64,000 nt of DNA from Nonomuraea gerenzanensis (GTDB lineage Bacteria > Actinomycetota > Actinomycetes > Streptosporangiales > Streptosporangiaceae). This document shows positions 49,493 to 60,793 of the stretch, one piece after another. The notes below the pieces were generated by a model that was not told the DNA's origin, searched no databases, and saw only the letters and a list, made by a program, of their open reading frames with translations. Within the stretch, counting starts at the first letter, position 1. Each line of letters starts with the position of its first letter. The position numbers and the translations under genes are program-made. Location: the NCBI RefSeq assembly GCF_020215645.1, contig NZ_CP084058.1, positions 6,882,001-6,946,000 on the forward strand. The letters are read 5' to 3'.

Positions 49493-50284
49493 GTGACACT
49501 CCCCCTCACCGCGGTCCTGCTCGCCTCGTTACTCACCCCGCCGTCTGCCGCCGCCCTGCCCGCGTGCCCGCAGATCTTCGGGCACGGCGGCTACCCCACC
49601 GGCGCCAACGCCTGGGAGCGGGACCAGGTCCGCCAGCCCAACAACCCGACGGCCATCCGTCAGTACAAGGCGTGGGGCTCGGCGGGCGTGGAGGCCGACC
49701 TGCAGCTCACCAGGGACGGCACCAAGGCCGTCATGTGGCACAACACCTCCACCTGGGGGCTGACGGGCACGAAGAAGAACATCACCGAGATCTGGTGGGC
49801 CACGGGCGACACGAAGCTGCAGGGCCGCACCATCACCCGGGGTCCGTTCCTGGGCGAGAAGGTCTACACCTTCCGCGAGTGGCTGGCCGCGATGCGCTCC
49901 GCCGGCCTGGTCGGCCTGGTGGAGATCAAGCCCGAGGCCCGGCAGTCGCTGTTCAGCACGAACGCCACGATCAAGGCGCGGGCCTGGGCCGAGGTGCTCG
50001 ACCCCGTCAAGGAGAACATCGGGTCACAGGAGATCATCCTGTACTCCCACGACAGCGGGATCGCCGCGGAGCTGCGCACCAGGGTGACGGCCGCCGGCCT
50101 GACGCAGGTGCTGCGCGGCGGCCCCGTCTGGCCGGACGTGACCAAGTGGGAGGAGCCGCCGCCCTCCTGGACGCTGAACCAGAGCGCCTGGCAGGCGGCG
50201 CTGCAGAGCGGCGCCAGGCGGATCGCCACCGACTATCCGTCGCAGCTGCGCGGCTGGCTCGTGGGCAAGTGCCAGCAAACTTGA
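49493..50284 (+). CDS. secreted glycerophosphodiester-phosphodiesterase-like protein
   Basis: A 263-residue protein with a signal peptide (about 1-21, cleavage after SAAA). GHGGYPTGANAWE, GVEADLQLTRDGTKAVMWHN (HExD-type GDPD start, with E and D plus a second histidine) and VEIKPEA correspond to the metal-binding TIM-barrel motifs of GDPD enzymes. The first histidine-arginine pair of GDPD (HRG) is HGG here. It probably cleaves glycerophosphodiesters or related phosphodiesters outside the cell. Start is GTG 49493, with AAAGG upstream. Single gene. Confidence 0.8.
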   Translation: MTLPLTAVLLASLLTPPSAAALPACPQIFGHGGYPTGANAWERDQVRQPNNPTAIRQYKAWGSAGVEADLQLTRDGTKAVMWHNTSTWGLTGTKKNITEIWWATGDTKLQGRTITRGPFLGEKVYTFREWLAAMRSAGLVGLVEIKPEARQSLFSTNATIKARAWAEVLDPVKENIGSQEIILYSHDSGIAAELRTRVTAAGLTQVLRGGPVWPDVTKWEEPPPSWTLNQSAWQAALQSGARRIATDYPSQLRGWLVGKCQQT

Positions 50285-50310
50285 GCTACTCCAGATTATG
50301 ACGGTATGTT
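50281..50310 (+). promoter_or_regulatory. promoter of the fur-katG operon, probably leaderless
   Basis: TTGAGC (50281-50286), 18 bases and TATGTT (50305-50310) end six bases before the Fur ATG. Transcription would start at or next to the ATG, giving a leaderless message. The A/T-rich stretch between could be an autoregulatory Fur-type site. Confidence 0.55.
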
Positions 50311-50316
50311 GCTCCC

Positions 50317-50745
50317 ATGGCGTCTGACCTCGAGACGCAGTTGCGATCGGTCTCTTTACGGGTGACCCGGCCGCGGCTGGCAGTGCTCGCCGCGCTGCGC
50401 GACCACGCGCACATCGACACCGACACGGTGATCGCCCTGGTTCGGGCAGAGCTCCCCAGGGTCTCCCACCAGGCGGTGTACGACGTGCTGCGCGCGCTGA
50501 CCAACGCCGGCCTGGTACGGCGCATCGAGCCAGCCGGCAGCACAGCCCGTTACGAGTCCCGCACAGGAGACAACCACCACCATGTCGTGTGCCGCTCCTG
50601 CGGTGCGATCGCGGACGTCGACTGCACCGTCGGCCACGCCCCTTGTCTCACCCCCTCCGATGATCAGGGCTTCCTGGTCGACGAGGCGGAGGTGGTCTTC
50701 TGGGGCACCTGCCCCGACTGCACGACCAGACGTGATGCCCAATGA
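50317..50745 (+). CDS. Fur-family peroxide-sensing regulator (FurA/CatR type)
   Basis: A 142-residue Fur protein. The winged helix (residues 10-80, RLAVLAALRDHAHIDTDTVIA) is followed by the dimerisation domain with HHHVVCRSCGAIADVDC (metal-binding histidines and CxxC) and CPDCTTR, the second CxxC. This matches FurA/CatR regulators that repress katG until peroxide oxidises the iron site. It lies 23 bases upstream of katG in the same orientation, as in mycobacteria and streptomycetes. Start at ATG 50317; no ribosome site, in line with a leaderless message. Confidence 0.92.
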   Translation: MASDLETQLRSVSLRVTRPRLAVLAALRDHAHIDTDTVIALVRAELPRVSHQAVYDVLRALTNAGLVRRIEPAGSTARYESRTGDNHHHVVCRSCGAIADVDCTVGHAPCLTPSDDQGFLVDEAEVVFWGTCPDCTTRRDAQ

Positions 50746-50768
50746 TCCGGCAGTTCGGAAGGAAATAA

Positions 50769-53045
<2,277 letters not shown>

Positions 53046-53060
53046 TCCGTCCTGACCCGC

Positions 53061-53098
53061 CGAGCCCGGCCGAGCTTCCCGCTCGGCCGGGCTCGTTT
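53061..53098 (+). terminator. intrinsic terminator after katG
   Basis: Perfect 15-bp stem CGAGCCCGGCCGAGC / GCTCGGCCGGGCTCG with loop TTCCC, followed by TTTGGTT. It starts 16 bases after the katG stop and isolates katG from the LacI gene downstream. Confidence 0.93.
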
Positions 53099-53130
53099 GG
53101 TTATGCCGGATATGCGGCTCGTATAGCCGG

Positions 53131-53157
53131 GCTTGTCATCCTGGCGGGATGACAAGC
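53131..53157. promoter_or_regulatory. perfect 11-bp inverted repeat upstream of the LacI gene
   Basis: GCTTGTCATCC / GGATGACAAGC with the 5-base loop TGGCG. It has no T-run and lies 54 bases upstream of a TATAGT -10 candidate (53211-53216). It could be an operator or a second hairpin terminator after katG. Function undecided. Confidence 0.5.
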
Positions 53158-53252
53158 GGGACAAGGGCCGGCGGCGACCGGCGGCCCACATTTCTGCCTT
53201 CCTCTGGTCGTATAGTGAGATCACGCGCGGTCCGGAATGATCAAAGGGAGCC

Positions 53253-54248
53253 ATGGCCAAGGTCGGAATCAGTGACGTCGCCGCCCGTGCCGGGGTCAGC
53301 GAAGCGACCGTCAGCCGCGTGCTCAACCGCAGGGGCGTGGTCGCCGCCACGACGCGACGCGCCGTCGAGGACGCCCTGCGCGAGCTGGGCTACGACCGCG
53401 GCGGCCAGAGCCAGCTCGTCATCGTCCTGACGCCCGGTCTGGCCCAGCCGTTCTTCGGGCGGCTGTGCGAGCTGATCGAGTCGGCGCTGGCTCCCCAGGG
53501 TTTCAAGGCCGTCGTGTGCTCCACCACGGTGGGCGGGCTCCAGGAGATCGACTTCATCACCTCGATGATGGACGTCGGCATCGCGGGCGCGGTCTTCGCC
53601 TCGGCCAGCAACACCCTGGTCGGCGCCGACCCCGGGCCGTACCGGCTGCTGCAGGAGCGCCAGATCCCGTTCGTGTCGATGAACGGCGCGATCGAGGGCA
53701 TCTCCGCGCCCAGCTTCTCCACCAACGACAAGGTGGCCGCGGCGCTGGCCGTCGAGCACCTGTGGGGCCTCGGTCACCGGCAGATCGGCATGATCGTCGG
53801 CCCGGTGGGCAACCGGCCGAGCGAGCGGCGGCTGGAGGGCTTCCTGGAGTCGATGGGCGCGCTGGGCGCCGAGGATCCGCGCCGGCACGTCGTCCGTCAG
53901 GTCTACAGCGTCGAGGGCGGCATGTCCGCGGCGGAGACCCTCCTCGACCAGGGGGTGACCGCCATCGTCGCGGCCAGCGACTACATGGCGCTGGGCGCGA
54001 TCCGCACGGCGAGCCGCCGCGGCCTGTCCGTGCCCGCCGACCTGTCCGTCGTCGGCTACGACGACCACCAGATCATGGGGTTCGTCGATCCGCCGCTGAC
54101 CACCGTCCGCCAGCCGATCGAGCGGATCTCGCAGGCCATCTCGGCCACGATGGTGCATCTGGTGAACCGGCGGCCGGTGCCGGCCGGGGAGCTGATGTTC
54201 GACCCCGAGCTGATCGTCCGCAGCTCGACGGCCGCTCCTCGCGACTGA
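53253..54248 (+). CDS. LacI-family transcriptional regulator
   Basis: A 331-residue LacI-type repressor. The HTH and hinge (ISDVAARAGVSEATVSRVLN) are at residues 6-25, with a periplasmic-binding-protein-like sensor domain ending in SVVGYDDHQIMGFVDPPLTTVRQP. Start at ATG 53253, with AAAGGGAG upstream. It precedes the glycosidase-transporter cluster in the same direction and is its likely regulator, with an imported sugar as inducer. No symmetric operator of LacI type was found in the gap 54249-54402 by eye. Confidence 0.92.
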   Translation: MAKVGISDVAARAGVSEATVSRVLNRRGVVAATTRRAVEDALRELGYDRGGQSQLVIVLTPGLAQPFFGRLCELIESALAPQGFKAVVCSTTVGGLQEIDFITSMMDVGIAGAVFASASNTLVGADPGPYRLLQERQIPFVSMNGAIEGISAPSFSTNDKVAAALAVEHLWGLGHRQIGMIVGPVGNRPSERRLEGFLESMGALGAEDPRRHVVRQVYSVEGGMSAAETLLDQGVTAIVAASDYMALGAIRTASRRGLSVPADLSVVGYDDHQIMGFVDPPLTTVRQPIERISQAISATMVHLVNRRPVPAGELMFDPELIVRSSTAAPRD

Positions 54249-54402
54249 CCTTCTTGTCGTCTTCCTGACGTGTTCCTGCAAGGCGGCGTCACGCTGCCTT
54301 GCCATGTTGGCGTGCCCATCCTCCGTGAGCCGAGTCGGCGCTGTGCACGTTTGTTGTCGGACCGTTGACGGGTTTGAAGCAGCTATGTAACACTCGCTCC
54401 TC

Positions 54403-55770
54403 ATGACGAACAAGTCACCATCTGCGACTTCTGTCGGCAGATCGGGACAGAATCACCCACCTGAGCAGGTCTGGGTTGATTCGAGCATGACGGATCTTGT
54501 CGAGTCTTTCAGCTGGGCGTCAACGCGCTCGCAGGAATGGGTGCAGACCGGGCGGGACTCCGCCTTCCTGCCCAGCTACTGGGCGGCGATGACGGACCGG
54601 CCGATGTTCTACTCGCGCGACTTCGCCCACCAGACGCTCGGCGCCCACCTCCTGGGGCTGGACACCGAGAACCTCGCGATGCTCCGGCACTTCGCCGGCT
54701 CGGCCACCGGGGCGCGCGGCTGGTACCCGCTCTGGGCGTTCATGTTCGACGGCACCCCGGCCGCCATCGACTACCGCTCCGACGACGACTTCGTCCGGGA
54801 GATCCCGGCGCCGTTCGAGCTGGTGGAGAAGGCGGTCGAGCAGTACCGCTGGACGGCGGACGAGCGGTTCCTGCTCGACCCGGTGATCGCGGGGTTCCTG
54901 CGCACCACGATGACCGCGTTCGTCGAGTTGCACGACCCGCTCGGGACGGGCGTCGCCGGCGAGCGGGGCACCGGGGACTTCTGGTCGGGCACGGCCACCT
55001 ACAACGAGGTGGAACGGCCGCCGTACCTGCGGGTCGCGGCCGACGGGATCGCGAGCCAGTGGGCGGCGCACCATGCGCTCGGCTCGGCGGCCGTGCTCCC
55101 GGCGGACTTCGCCGCCTGGAACCGCTCGCGCGCCGCGGAGCTGCGGCAGCACTTCTCCGACGCCTGGTGGTCGCAGGACGGCCGCCACTACACGGCGGGC
55201 TTCACCGCCGAGGGCCCGGTCGCCGGTTTCCGGCTGGAGAGCACCTGGTTCCCCGCGCTGAAGGGCATCATGCGCGCCGACGAGCGCTCGGCCGCGCACC
55301 TGGACTTCCTGGCCGCCGGGCTGGAGGCGGCGCCGCCCGCCAACATCGAGGCCGCCACCTACCTCCCGGAGGCGTTCCTGCGCTACGGCAGGGACGGCGA
55401 GGCGTTGCGGTGGATCCGCGCCCTGGCCGCCTCCCGCGCGGACTACCCGGAGGTGCCCTTCACCCACGTCGCCCACGTGGCGACCGGCCTGACCGGGCTG
55501 GAGCCCGGTGAGCGGCCGGGCGTCGTCCGCACCCGCTCGCACCTGCCCCCCGGCGAGTGGCTGGCGGCCGGGAACGTTCCCGTCGGCGGCTCCCGCATCG
55601 GCGTCAGGCACGACGGCCGGGAGGCTACGGAGCTCCAGGTGACCGGCGGCCCGGGCGTGACCTGGGCCGCCACCTGGGACGACGGGCAGGTCTCCACGAT
55701 CGAGGTGCCGGCCGGCACCCGTGTACGGGCGACCCCGGACGGCGGCGTCACCCGGCTCCCCGCCCGTTGA
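54403..55770 (+). CDS. unassigned (alpha/alpha)6-like glycosidase-type protein
   Basis: A 455-residue protein I cannot assign. It has the aromatic- and Asp/Glu-rich helical pattern of six-hairpin glycosidases (WVQTGRDSAFLPSYWAAMTDRPMFYSRDF, FDGTPAAIDYRSDDDFVREIP, GDFWSGTATYNEVERPPYLRVAADG), and a small beta-rich tail (about 400-455). No signal peptide, so it is cytoplasmic. Its first-gene position before a sugar ABC transporter and three glycosidases supports a role in the same pathway. Start ATG 54403 has no ribosome site; a -35 TTGACG/-10 TAACAC (54365/54388) suggests a leaderless message, and ATG 54487 is another possibility. Confidence 0.6.
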   Translation: MTNKSPSATSVGRSGQNHPPEQVWVDSSMTDLVESFSWASTRSQEWVQTGRDSAFLPSYWAAMTDRPMFYSRDFAHQTLGAHLLGLDTENLAMLRHFAGSATGARGWYPLWAFMFDGTPAAIDYRSDDDFVREIPAPFELVEKAVEQYRWTADERFLLDPVIAGFLRTTMTAFVELHDPLGTGVAGERGTGDFWSGTATYNEVERPPYLRVAADGIASQWAAHHALGSAAVLPADFAAWNRSRAAELRQHFSDAWWSQDGRHYTAGFTAEGPVAGFRLESTWFPALKGIMRADERSAAHLDFLAAGLEAAPPANIEAATYLPEAFLRYGRDGEALRWIRALAASRADYPEVPFTHVAHVATGLTGLEPGERPGVVRTRSHLPPGEWLAAGNVPVGGSRIGVRHDGREATELQVTGGPGVTWAATWDDGQVSTIEVPAGTRVRATPDGGVTRLPAR

Positions 55771-55797
55771 CAGATCACTCTCGCGAAGGAGACCCCC

Positions 55798-57054
55798 ATG
55801 CAGGCCAAGGCACTCACCGCTGTCACCGTCGCCTCGTTCCTCGCTCTCGCGGCGTGCGGCGGCGACCCGGGCGCGGACCCTGCGACCGGCGGTCAGGGCA
55901 TCGTCACCATCACCTACGCCTTCTGGGGCAACAACGACGAGGCCGCCACCATCAAGTCGATGATCGCGGCGTTCGAGAAGGCGAACCCGGCCGTCAAGGT
56001 CGAGGCCAACTGGATCCAGAGCGACTACGAGCAGAAGCTGCAGACCTCGATCGCCGGCGGGGACGCCCCGACCGTGGCGCAGATCTCCAACACCGCGCTG
56101 CCGAGCTTCGCCAACGCGTTCACCCCCGTCGAGGTGGACCACGGCGTCTACTACTCGCCGGCCGTCGCGAAGGCCGGCAACGTCGGCGGCACCGACTACG
56201 CCGTCCCCTTCGTCGCCAAGAGCAAGGTCATGGCGGTCAACAAGGCCGCCTTCGAGGCCGCCGGCCTGGCCGTCCCGTCCGGGTCGGCCCCGATGAGCAC
56301 CGCGGACTTCGTGGCCGCGGCCAGGAAGCTGACCTCCGGGTCGGGCGAGAAGAAGGTCTACGGCTCCGCGCCGCTGTGGTACGACGGCTGGCTGGTCGCG
56401 GAGGGCGGCTCGTACTACAGCGCCGACGGCCGGACCTGCACCATGGGCAACGCCGACGGTATCCGGGCCGCGCAGGTCGTGGTGGACTCCACGAAGCCGG
56501 ACGGGTTCGCGCCGAGCCCGGCCGACACCCAGGGGCAGGACATGTTCCAGTGGTTCGCGGACGGCAAGGTCGCGATGCTGCCCGACTTCGGGCCGTGGAA
56601 CATCGCCAAGCTCGCCGCCCTCGACACCGCGAAGTTCCTCGTCGTGCCGATGCCGGGCAAGGGCGAGCCGATGGAGGTGGACAGCCTCGGCATCTCCAAG
56701 TCGGCGGAGCAGGCGGAGGCGAGCGCGGCCAGGACGTTCGCGACGTTCATGAGCACCAGCCCCGCCGCGCAGAACCTGCTCGCCTCGACGACGTCCGCGC
56801 TCGGCGTGCCGGTCGTGCAGGGGTCGCTGGAGTCCTTCAAGTCGATCGCGCCGAAGGTGAACCTGCAGGCGTTCGTCGATGCCGTCACCGACGCCGTCAC
56901 CACGGCGTACGTGAAGGACAAGGTCAAGATCGAGAGCACCTTCTCCACGGATCTGAACTCGCGCACCGCGATCGGCTCCGGCACCGAGGACCCGGCGGCC
57001 GTGCTGCCGGAGCTGCAGGCCCAGTGCCAGCAGATGCTCGACGCGACCAAGTAG
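55798..57054 (+). CDS. sugar ABC transporter substrate-binding lipoprotein
   Basis: A 418-residue family 1 solute-binding protein. The lipobox LAAC (signal residues 1-18) attaches it to the membrane by Cys19. ITYAFWGNNDEAATIKSMIAAFEKANPAVKVE is the typical opening, and the rest follows the two-lobed maltose/oligosaccharide-binding pattern. Start at ATG 55798, with GAAGGAG upstream. It delivers an oligosaccharide to the two permeases downstream. The ATPase is not in this window and would be the shared MsiK-type protein, as usual in actinomycetes. Confidence 0.93.
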   Translation: MQAKALTAVTVASFLALAACGGDPGADPATGGQGIVTITYAFWGNNDEAATIKSMIAAFEKANPAVKVEANWIQSDYEQKLQTSIAGGDAPTVAQISNTALPSFANAFTPVEVDHGVYYSPAVAKAGNVGGTDYAVPFVAKSKVMAVNKAAFEAAGLAVPSGSAPMSTADFVAAARKLTSGSGEKKVYGSAPLWYDGWLVAEGGSYYSADGRTCTMGNADGIRAAQVVVDSTKPDGFAPSPADTQGQDMFQWFADGKVAMLPDFGPWNIAKLAALDTAKFLVVPMPGKGEPMEVDSLGISKSAEQAEASAARTFATFMSTSPAAQNLLASTTSALGVPVVQGSLESFKSIAPKVNLQAFVDAVTDAVTTAYVKDKVKIESTFSTDLNSRTAIGSGTEDPAAVLPELQAQCQQMLDATK

Positions 57055-57082
57055 ACCGGCGAAGGGAGGCGGGGACATCGCC

Positions 57083-58153
57083 ATGGAGGACATCGTGGGC
57101 GGCCTCGAAGGTCTGCTCGGACGGCTGCACGTCTACGAGGGTCTCAGACCCATCCTGTCCTTAGTGATCATGCTGGCCGCCGTGTTCGCCGTCCTGCTGG
57201 CCGGCTTGCGGGGGGCCGTGCGCGCACGCTGGATCTCGCGGAACACCGCCGCCTTCTGGATCTTCGTCTCGCCGTGGATCATCGGGTTCCTCCTGTTCAC
57301 GGGAGGGCCGATGGCCTACTCCCTGTACCTGTCGTTCACCGACTGGAACCTCATCGACCCACCGGAGTTCGTCGGGCTCGCCAACTACGCGGAGGCGTTC
57401 ACGGACCCGGACCTCGGGCAGTCGATCAAGGTCACGCTCACCTACGCCGCCGTCAGCGTCCCGCTGCAGACGGTGCTGTCGCTGGCGGTGGCGCTGCTGA
57501 TGAACAGCAGGGTGCGCGGCATCCACGTGTTCCGCACGATCTGGTACCTGCCGTCGCTCGTCACCGGGGTGGCGCAGGCCGTGCTGTTCATCTGGGTGTT
57601 CAACCCCAGCTACGGGCTGGCCAACGGGCTGCTGCGGCTGATCGGCGTCGAGGGCCCCCGCTGGCTCTTCGACGCGGACTGGGCACTGCCGACGGTGATC
57701 ATCATGAGCCTCTGGACGGTCGGCGGCAACATGATCATCTACCTGGCCGGGCTCCAGGACATCGCCAAGGAGCTCTACGAGGCGGCGCAGATCGACGGCG
57801 CCGGCCGGTGGCGCAGGCTGTGGAACATCACCCTGCCGCAGGTGAGCCCCGTGATCTTCTTCAACGTGGTCACCGGGCTCATCTACGCCATGCAGACCTT
57901 CACCCAGGGGTACGTCGTCACCCACAACGGCGGCGGCCCGTCGGACTCGCTGCTGTTCTACGTCCTCTACCTCTACAACAACGCGTTCTCCTTCTTCCGG
58001 ATGGGCTACGCGTCCGCCCTGGCCTGGATCTTCTTCATCATGATCATGGTGCTCACCGCGCTCGTCTTCCGCGGCAGCGCCTTCTGGGTCTACTACGAAT
58101 CGCAACGACCGAAGGAGCGCGAGCGGCGTGTCCATGCCCACCAGGCCCACTGA
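57083..58153 (+). CDS. sugar ABC transporter permease, MalF-type
   Basis: A 356-residue permease with about seven hydrophobic helices, one more than usual: an extra N-terminal helix (residues 30-50) lies before the FWIFVSPWIIGFLLFTGGPMAYSLYLSFTDW start that normally begins the family. The EAA loop reads EAAQIDGAGRWRRLWNITLPQ. Start at ATG 57083, with GGGAGG about 14 bases upstream. It overlaps the next permease by 26 bases, so the two are made together. Confidence 0.93.
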   Translation: MEDIVGGLEGLLGRLHVYEGLRPILSLVIMLAAVFAVLLAGLRGAVRARWISRNTAAFWIFVSPWIIGFLLFTGGPMAYSLYLSFTDWNLIDPPEFVGLANYAEAFTDPDLGQSIKVTLTYAAVSVPLQTVLSLAVALLMNSRVRGIHVFRTIWYLPSLVTGVAQAVLFIWVFNPSYGLANGLLRLIGVEGPRWLFDADWALPTVIIMSLWTVGGNMIIYLAGLQDIAKELYEAAQIDGAGRWRRLWNITLPQVSPVIFFNVVTGLIYAMQTFTQGYVVTHNGGGPSDSLLFYVLYLYNNAFSFFRMGYASALAWIFFIMIMVLTALVFRGSAFWVYYESQRPKERERRVHAHQAH

Positions 58154-58985
58154 CGCCAACCAGCGCGGGCCGCTCGGCACCCGGATCCTGGCGCTCACCC
58201 TGCTCGTGATCGGGTCGGCCGGCTTCGTCTACCCGTTCCTGTGGATGATCGCGACCGCGCTGCGCACGCCGGAGGGGGTGGCGCACGCGGGCGCCTCGCT
58301 CTGGCCGCTGCAGTGGCAGTGGTCCAACTTCGCCGAGGGGCTCGGCTCGTTCCCCTTCTGGACCTACCTGCGCAACTCGCTGCTCAGCACGCTCGTACCG
58401 GTCGTCGCGGTCGTCTTCTCCTCGTCGCTGGTCGGCTTCGCCTTCGCGCGGATCAGGGCGCGGGGGGCCGGGGTGCTGTTCGCGGTCGTGCTGTCGACGC
58501 TCCTGCTGCCGCAGGAGGTCACGATCGTGCCGCAGTTCATCCTGTTCAGGAACCTCGACATGATCGACACGCTGTGGCCGATCATCGTGCCGACGTTCTT
58601 CGGCTCGGCGTTCTTCATCTTCCTCTACCGGCAGTTCTACCTGCGGCTGCCGGAGGCGCTGACGGACGCCGCGCTCATCGACGGGGCGGGCTGGTTCCGC
58701 ATCTGGTTCTCGATCTACCTGCCGCTGTCGCGCCCGATCATCATCGCCACGGCGGTGCTGCAGTTCATGTCGTACTGGAACAACTTCTTCCAGGCCGCCA
58801 TCTATCTCACGACGGACCGGTGGAAGACCCTGCCGCTGGCGCTGGCCGGGTTCCAGTCCGTCAACGGGACGGACACGCCGCTCCTGATGGCCACCGCCCT
58901 GGTGGTCACCGCGCCCTGCGTGCTGCTGTTCTTCATCGCCCAGCGCCATATCATCGGCGGAATCTCATTCACGGGGAGCAAATGA
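58128..58985 (+). CDS. sugar ABC transporter permease, MalG-type
   Basis: A 285-residue permease with six hydrophobic helices. The EAA-type loop is EALTDAALIDGAGWFRIWFSIYLPLSRP, and the C-terminal SFTGSK ending is usual for MalG-like subunits. GTG 58128, with AAGGAG 10 bases upstream, is preferred over ATG 58134. It overlaps MalF by 26 bases and the GH36 gene by four bases (ATGA), which couples transport to hydrolysis. Confidence 0.93.
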   Translation: MSMPTRPTDANQRGPLGTRILALTLLVIGSAGFVYPFLWMIATALRTPEGVAHAGASLWPLQWQWSNFAEGLGSFPFWTYLRNSLLSTLVPVVAVVFSSSLVGFAFARIRARGAGVLFAVVLSTLLLPQEVTIVPQFILFRNLDMIDTLWPIIVPTFFGSAFFIFLYRQFYLRLPEALTDAALIDGAGWFRIWFSIYLPLSRPIIIATAVLQFMSYWNNFFQAAIYLTTDRWKTLPLALAGFQSVNGTDTPLLMATALVVTAPCVLLFFIAQRHIIGGISFTGSK

Positions 58986-60790
58986 CCGACCTCGCATCAC
59001 CGTCGCCCGTCACCTTCTGGCTGCCGGGCACGTCGCAGGCGCCGCCCGAGACCCCGGTCGTCCTGGACGGTCACCGTCCCGGCGCCGGGCTCCGGCTCCA
59101 GGCGACCCCGTCGGCGGGCACCCGGGTCCGCACCCTCGGCGAGGGCGTGGTCGAGGTGGTGTTCCGCACCCTCGGCGAGCCCTTCGGCCTGACGGCGGCG
59201 ATCCCCGCCACCGACGCCGTCGCCTGGTGGCGGCCCGGCAGCGCGGTGCGGGACGCCACCATCCCGCCGTCCTGGGCGGACCCCGACGACGTGACCGCCC
59301 TGCGCGGCCTCCCGCTCGGCGCGCTGCTCGCGCCCCGGGACGCCACGCGGCTGGTGTACGCGGTGGACTCCGGTACGAGCGCGACCACCGTACGGGCCGG
59401 CCTGGTGGAGGAGACCGCCGACTTCGCGATCATGGTCAGCGTCGACGGCCCGCCGGGTGAGGTGCGGCTGCTGCTCGACACCTCCGGCCGCCCCTTCCCC
59501 GAGGCCGTGACCGCGGCCGGGCACTGGCTCCAGGGGGAGCAGGGTCACCGCGCCGCCCCCGGAGCCGAGGACGCGGTCCTGTGCACCTGGTACTTCGCGC
59601 ACCAACACGTCACCGCCGACGCCGTGCTGGCGCAGGCCGGCCGGGCCGCCGAGCTGGGCTTCGGCACGGTGATCGTCGACGACGGCTGGCAGACGACCTC
59701 GCACGGCCGCGGATACGGCACATGCGGCGACTGGGAGCCGGCCGAGGAGAAGTTCCCCGACGCCGCCGGGCTGGTCGAGGAGCTGCGCGAGCGGGGGCTG
59801 CGGACCATGTGGTGGATCGGCACGCCGTTCCTCGGCCACCACGCCGAGGCGGCGGCCCTCGGGTTCCCGACGCTGCGCGACCGGCCCGAGCTGCAGGCGC
59901 GGGTGCTCGACCCGCGCGACCCGGCCGCCCGGGCCCACCTGGCCGGCAGGCTCGACGACATCATGGCGCGGACGGGGGCGGACGGCCTCAAGCTCGACTT
60001 CCTGGAGGAGTTCGCGGCCGGGCACTCCCCCGGCTCGGTGGCCGCCGCGATCGACACGATCGCGGAGCTGGTCACCCGGCTGCGGGCGCGCGGCACCGAG
60101 CCGCTGATCGAGTTCAGGGAGCCGTACGTGCATCCGGCCGCCGCCCGCCTGGCCTCCATGATCCGCGTCGGCGACTGCCCGCTGAACGGGCTGCAGAACC
60201 GCATCGGCATCCTCGATTTGCGCCTGGCACGGCCGGGCACGCCGATCCACAGCGACCCGATCATGTGGGCGGCGGACGACAGCGCGGAGCGGGTCGCCCA
60301 CCACCTGATCAACGCGCTCCTGGGCGTGCCGCAGGTCTCCGTGGACCTGACCCGGCTCACCGAGGGCCAGGCCGGCGCGCTGGCGTTCTGGCTCGGGGTC
60401 TGGCGCGCGAACCGCGACCTGCTGCTGCACGGGCGGCTCACGCCCGAGCGGCCCGACCTGCTGTATCCGGTGGTCAGGGCGGACTGCGGCGGCCGGCACT
60501 TCGTGGCCAGATACGCGCCGCACCCGGTCGCGCTCCCGCCGGGCGACTGGACGGAGCTGCTGATCGCGAACGCCGACGAGAGCGCGCCGATCCTGCTGAA
60601 CGAGGGCGGCGAGGTGCGCGCGCACCTGGAGACCTGGGACGCCACGGGGCGGCCGGTGACCGGCACGGAGATCGTCCTGGCCACGGAGCGGCCGGTGACC
60701 GGCACGGAGATCGTCCTGGGCGCGGGCCCGCAGATGCTGGCCGTGCCGTCCGGCGGGCTCGCCCGGCTCCGGCGCTCAGGGCCGAGGTGA
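58982..60790 (+). CDS. GH36-type alpha-galactosidase
   Basis: A 602-residue clan GH-D glycoside hydrolase. VIVDDGWQ (residues 230-237), the nucleophile Asp339 in LKLDFLEEF and the acid/base Asp398 in MIRVGDCP mark family 36. The N-terminal beta-sandwich domain is short. No signal peptide, so it acts on imported oligosaccharides, removing terminal alpha-galactose. ATG 58982 overlaps the permease stop. A 13-residue duplication (RPVTGTEIVLATE / RPVTGTEIVLGAG) sits in the C-terminal beta domain. Confidence 0.88.
   Translation: MTDLASPSPVTFWLPGTSQAPPETPVVLDGHRPGAGLRLQATPSAGTRVRTLGEGVVEVVFRTLGEPFGLTAAIPATDAVAWWRPGSAVRDATIPPSWADPDDVTALRGLPLGALLAPRDATRLVYAVDSGTSATTVRAGLVEETADFAIMVSVDGPPGEVRLLLDTSGRPFPEAVTAAGHWLQGEQGHRAAPGAEDAVLCTWYFAHQHVTADAVLAQAGRAAELGFGTVIVDDGWQTTSHGRGYGTCGDWEPAEEKFPDAAGLVEELRERGLRTMWWIGTPFLGHHAEAAALGFPTLRDRPELQARVLDPRDPAARAHLAGRLDDIMARTGADGLKLDFLEEFAAGHSPGSVAAAIDTIAELVTRLRARGTEPLIEFREPYVHPAAARLASMIRVGDCPLNGLQNRIGILDLRLARPGTPIHSDPIMWAADDSAERVAHHLINALLGVPQVSVDLTRLTEGQAGALAFWLGVWRANRDLLLHGRLTPERPDLLYPVVRADCGGRHFVARYAPHPVALPPGDWTELLIANADESAPILLNEGGEVRAHLETWDATGRPVTGTEIVLATERPVTGTEIVLGAGPQMLAVPSGGLARLRRSGPR
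60641..60718 (+). repeat. 39-bp tandem duplication inside the GH36 gene
   Basis: Two 39-bp units (60641-60679 and 60680-60718) differ by one base and encode RPVTGTEIVL twice. The frame is kept. The duplication lengthens a strand or loop in the C-terminal beta domain, away from the active site. Confidence 0.93.
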
Positions 60791-60793
60791 GCC

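Noticed and set aside
54520..57093. 857-codon minus-strand frame in the sugar transporter region
   Set aside because: Antisense to a lipoprotein with a perfect lipobox and to the glycosidase-like gene; composition is Gly/Arg/Val/Leu-rich without motifs.
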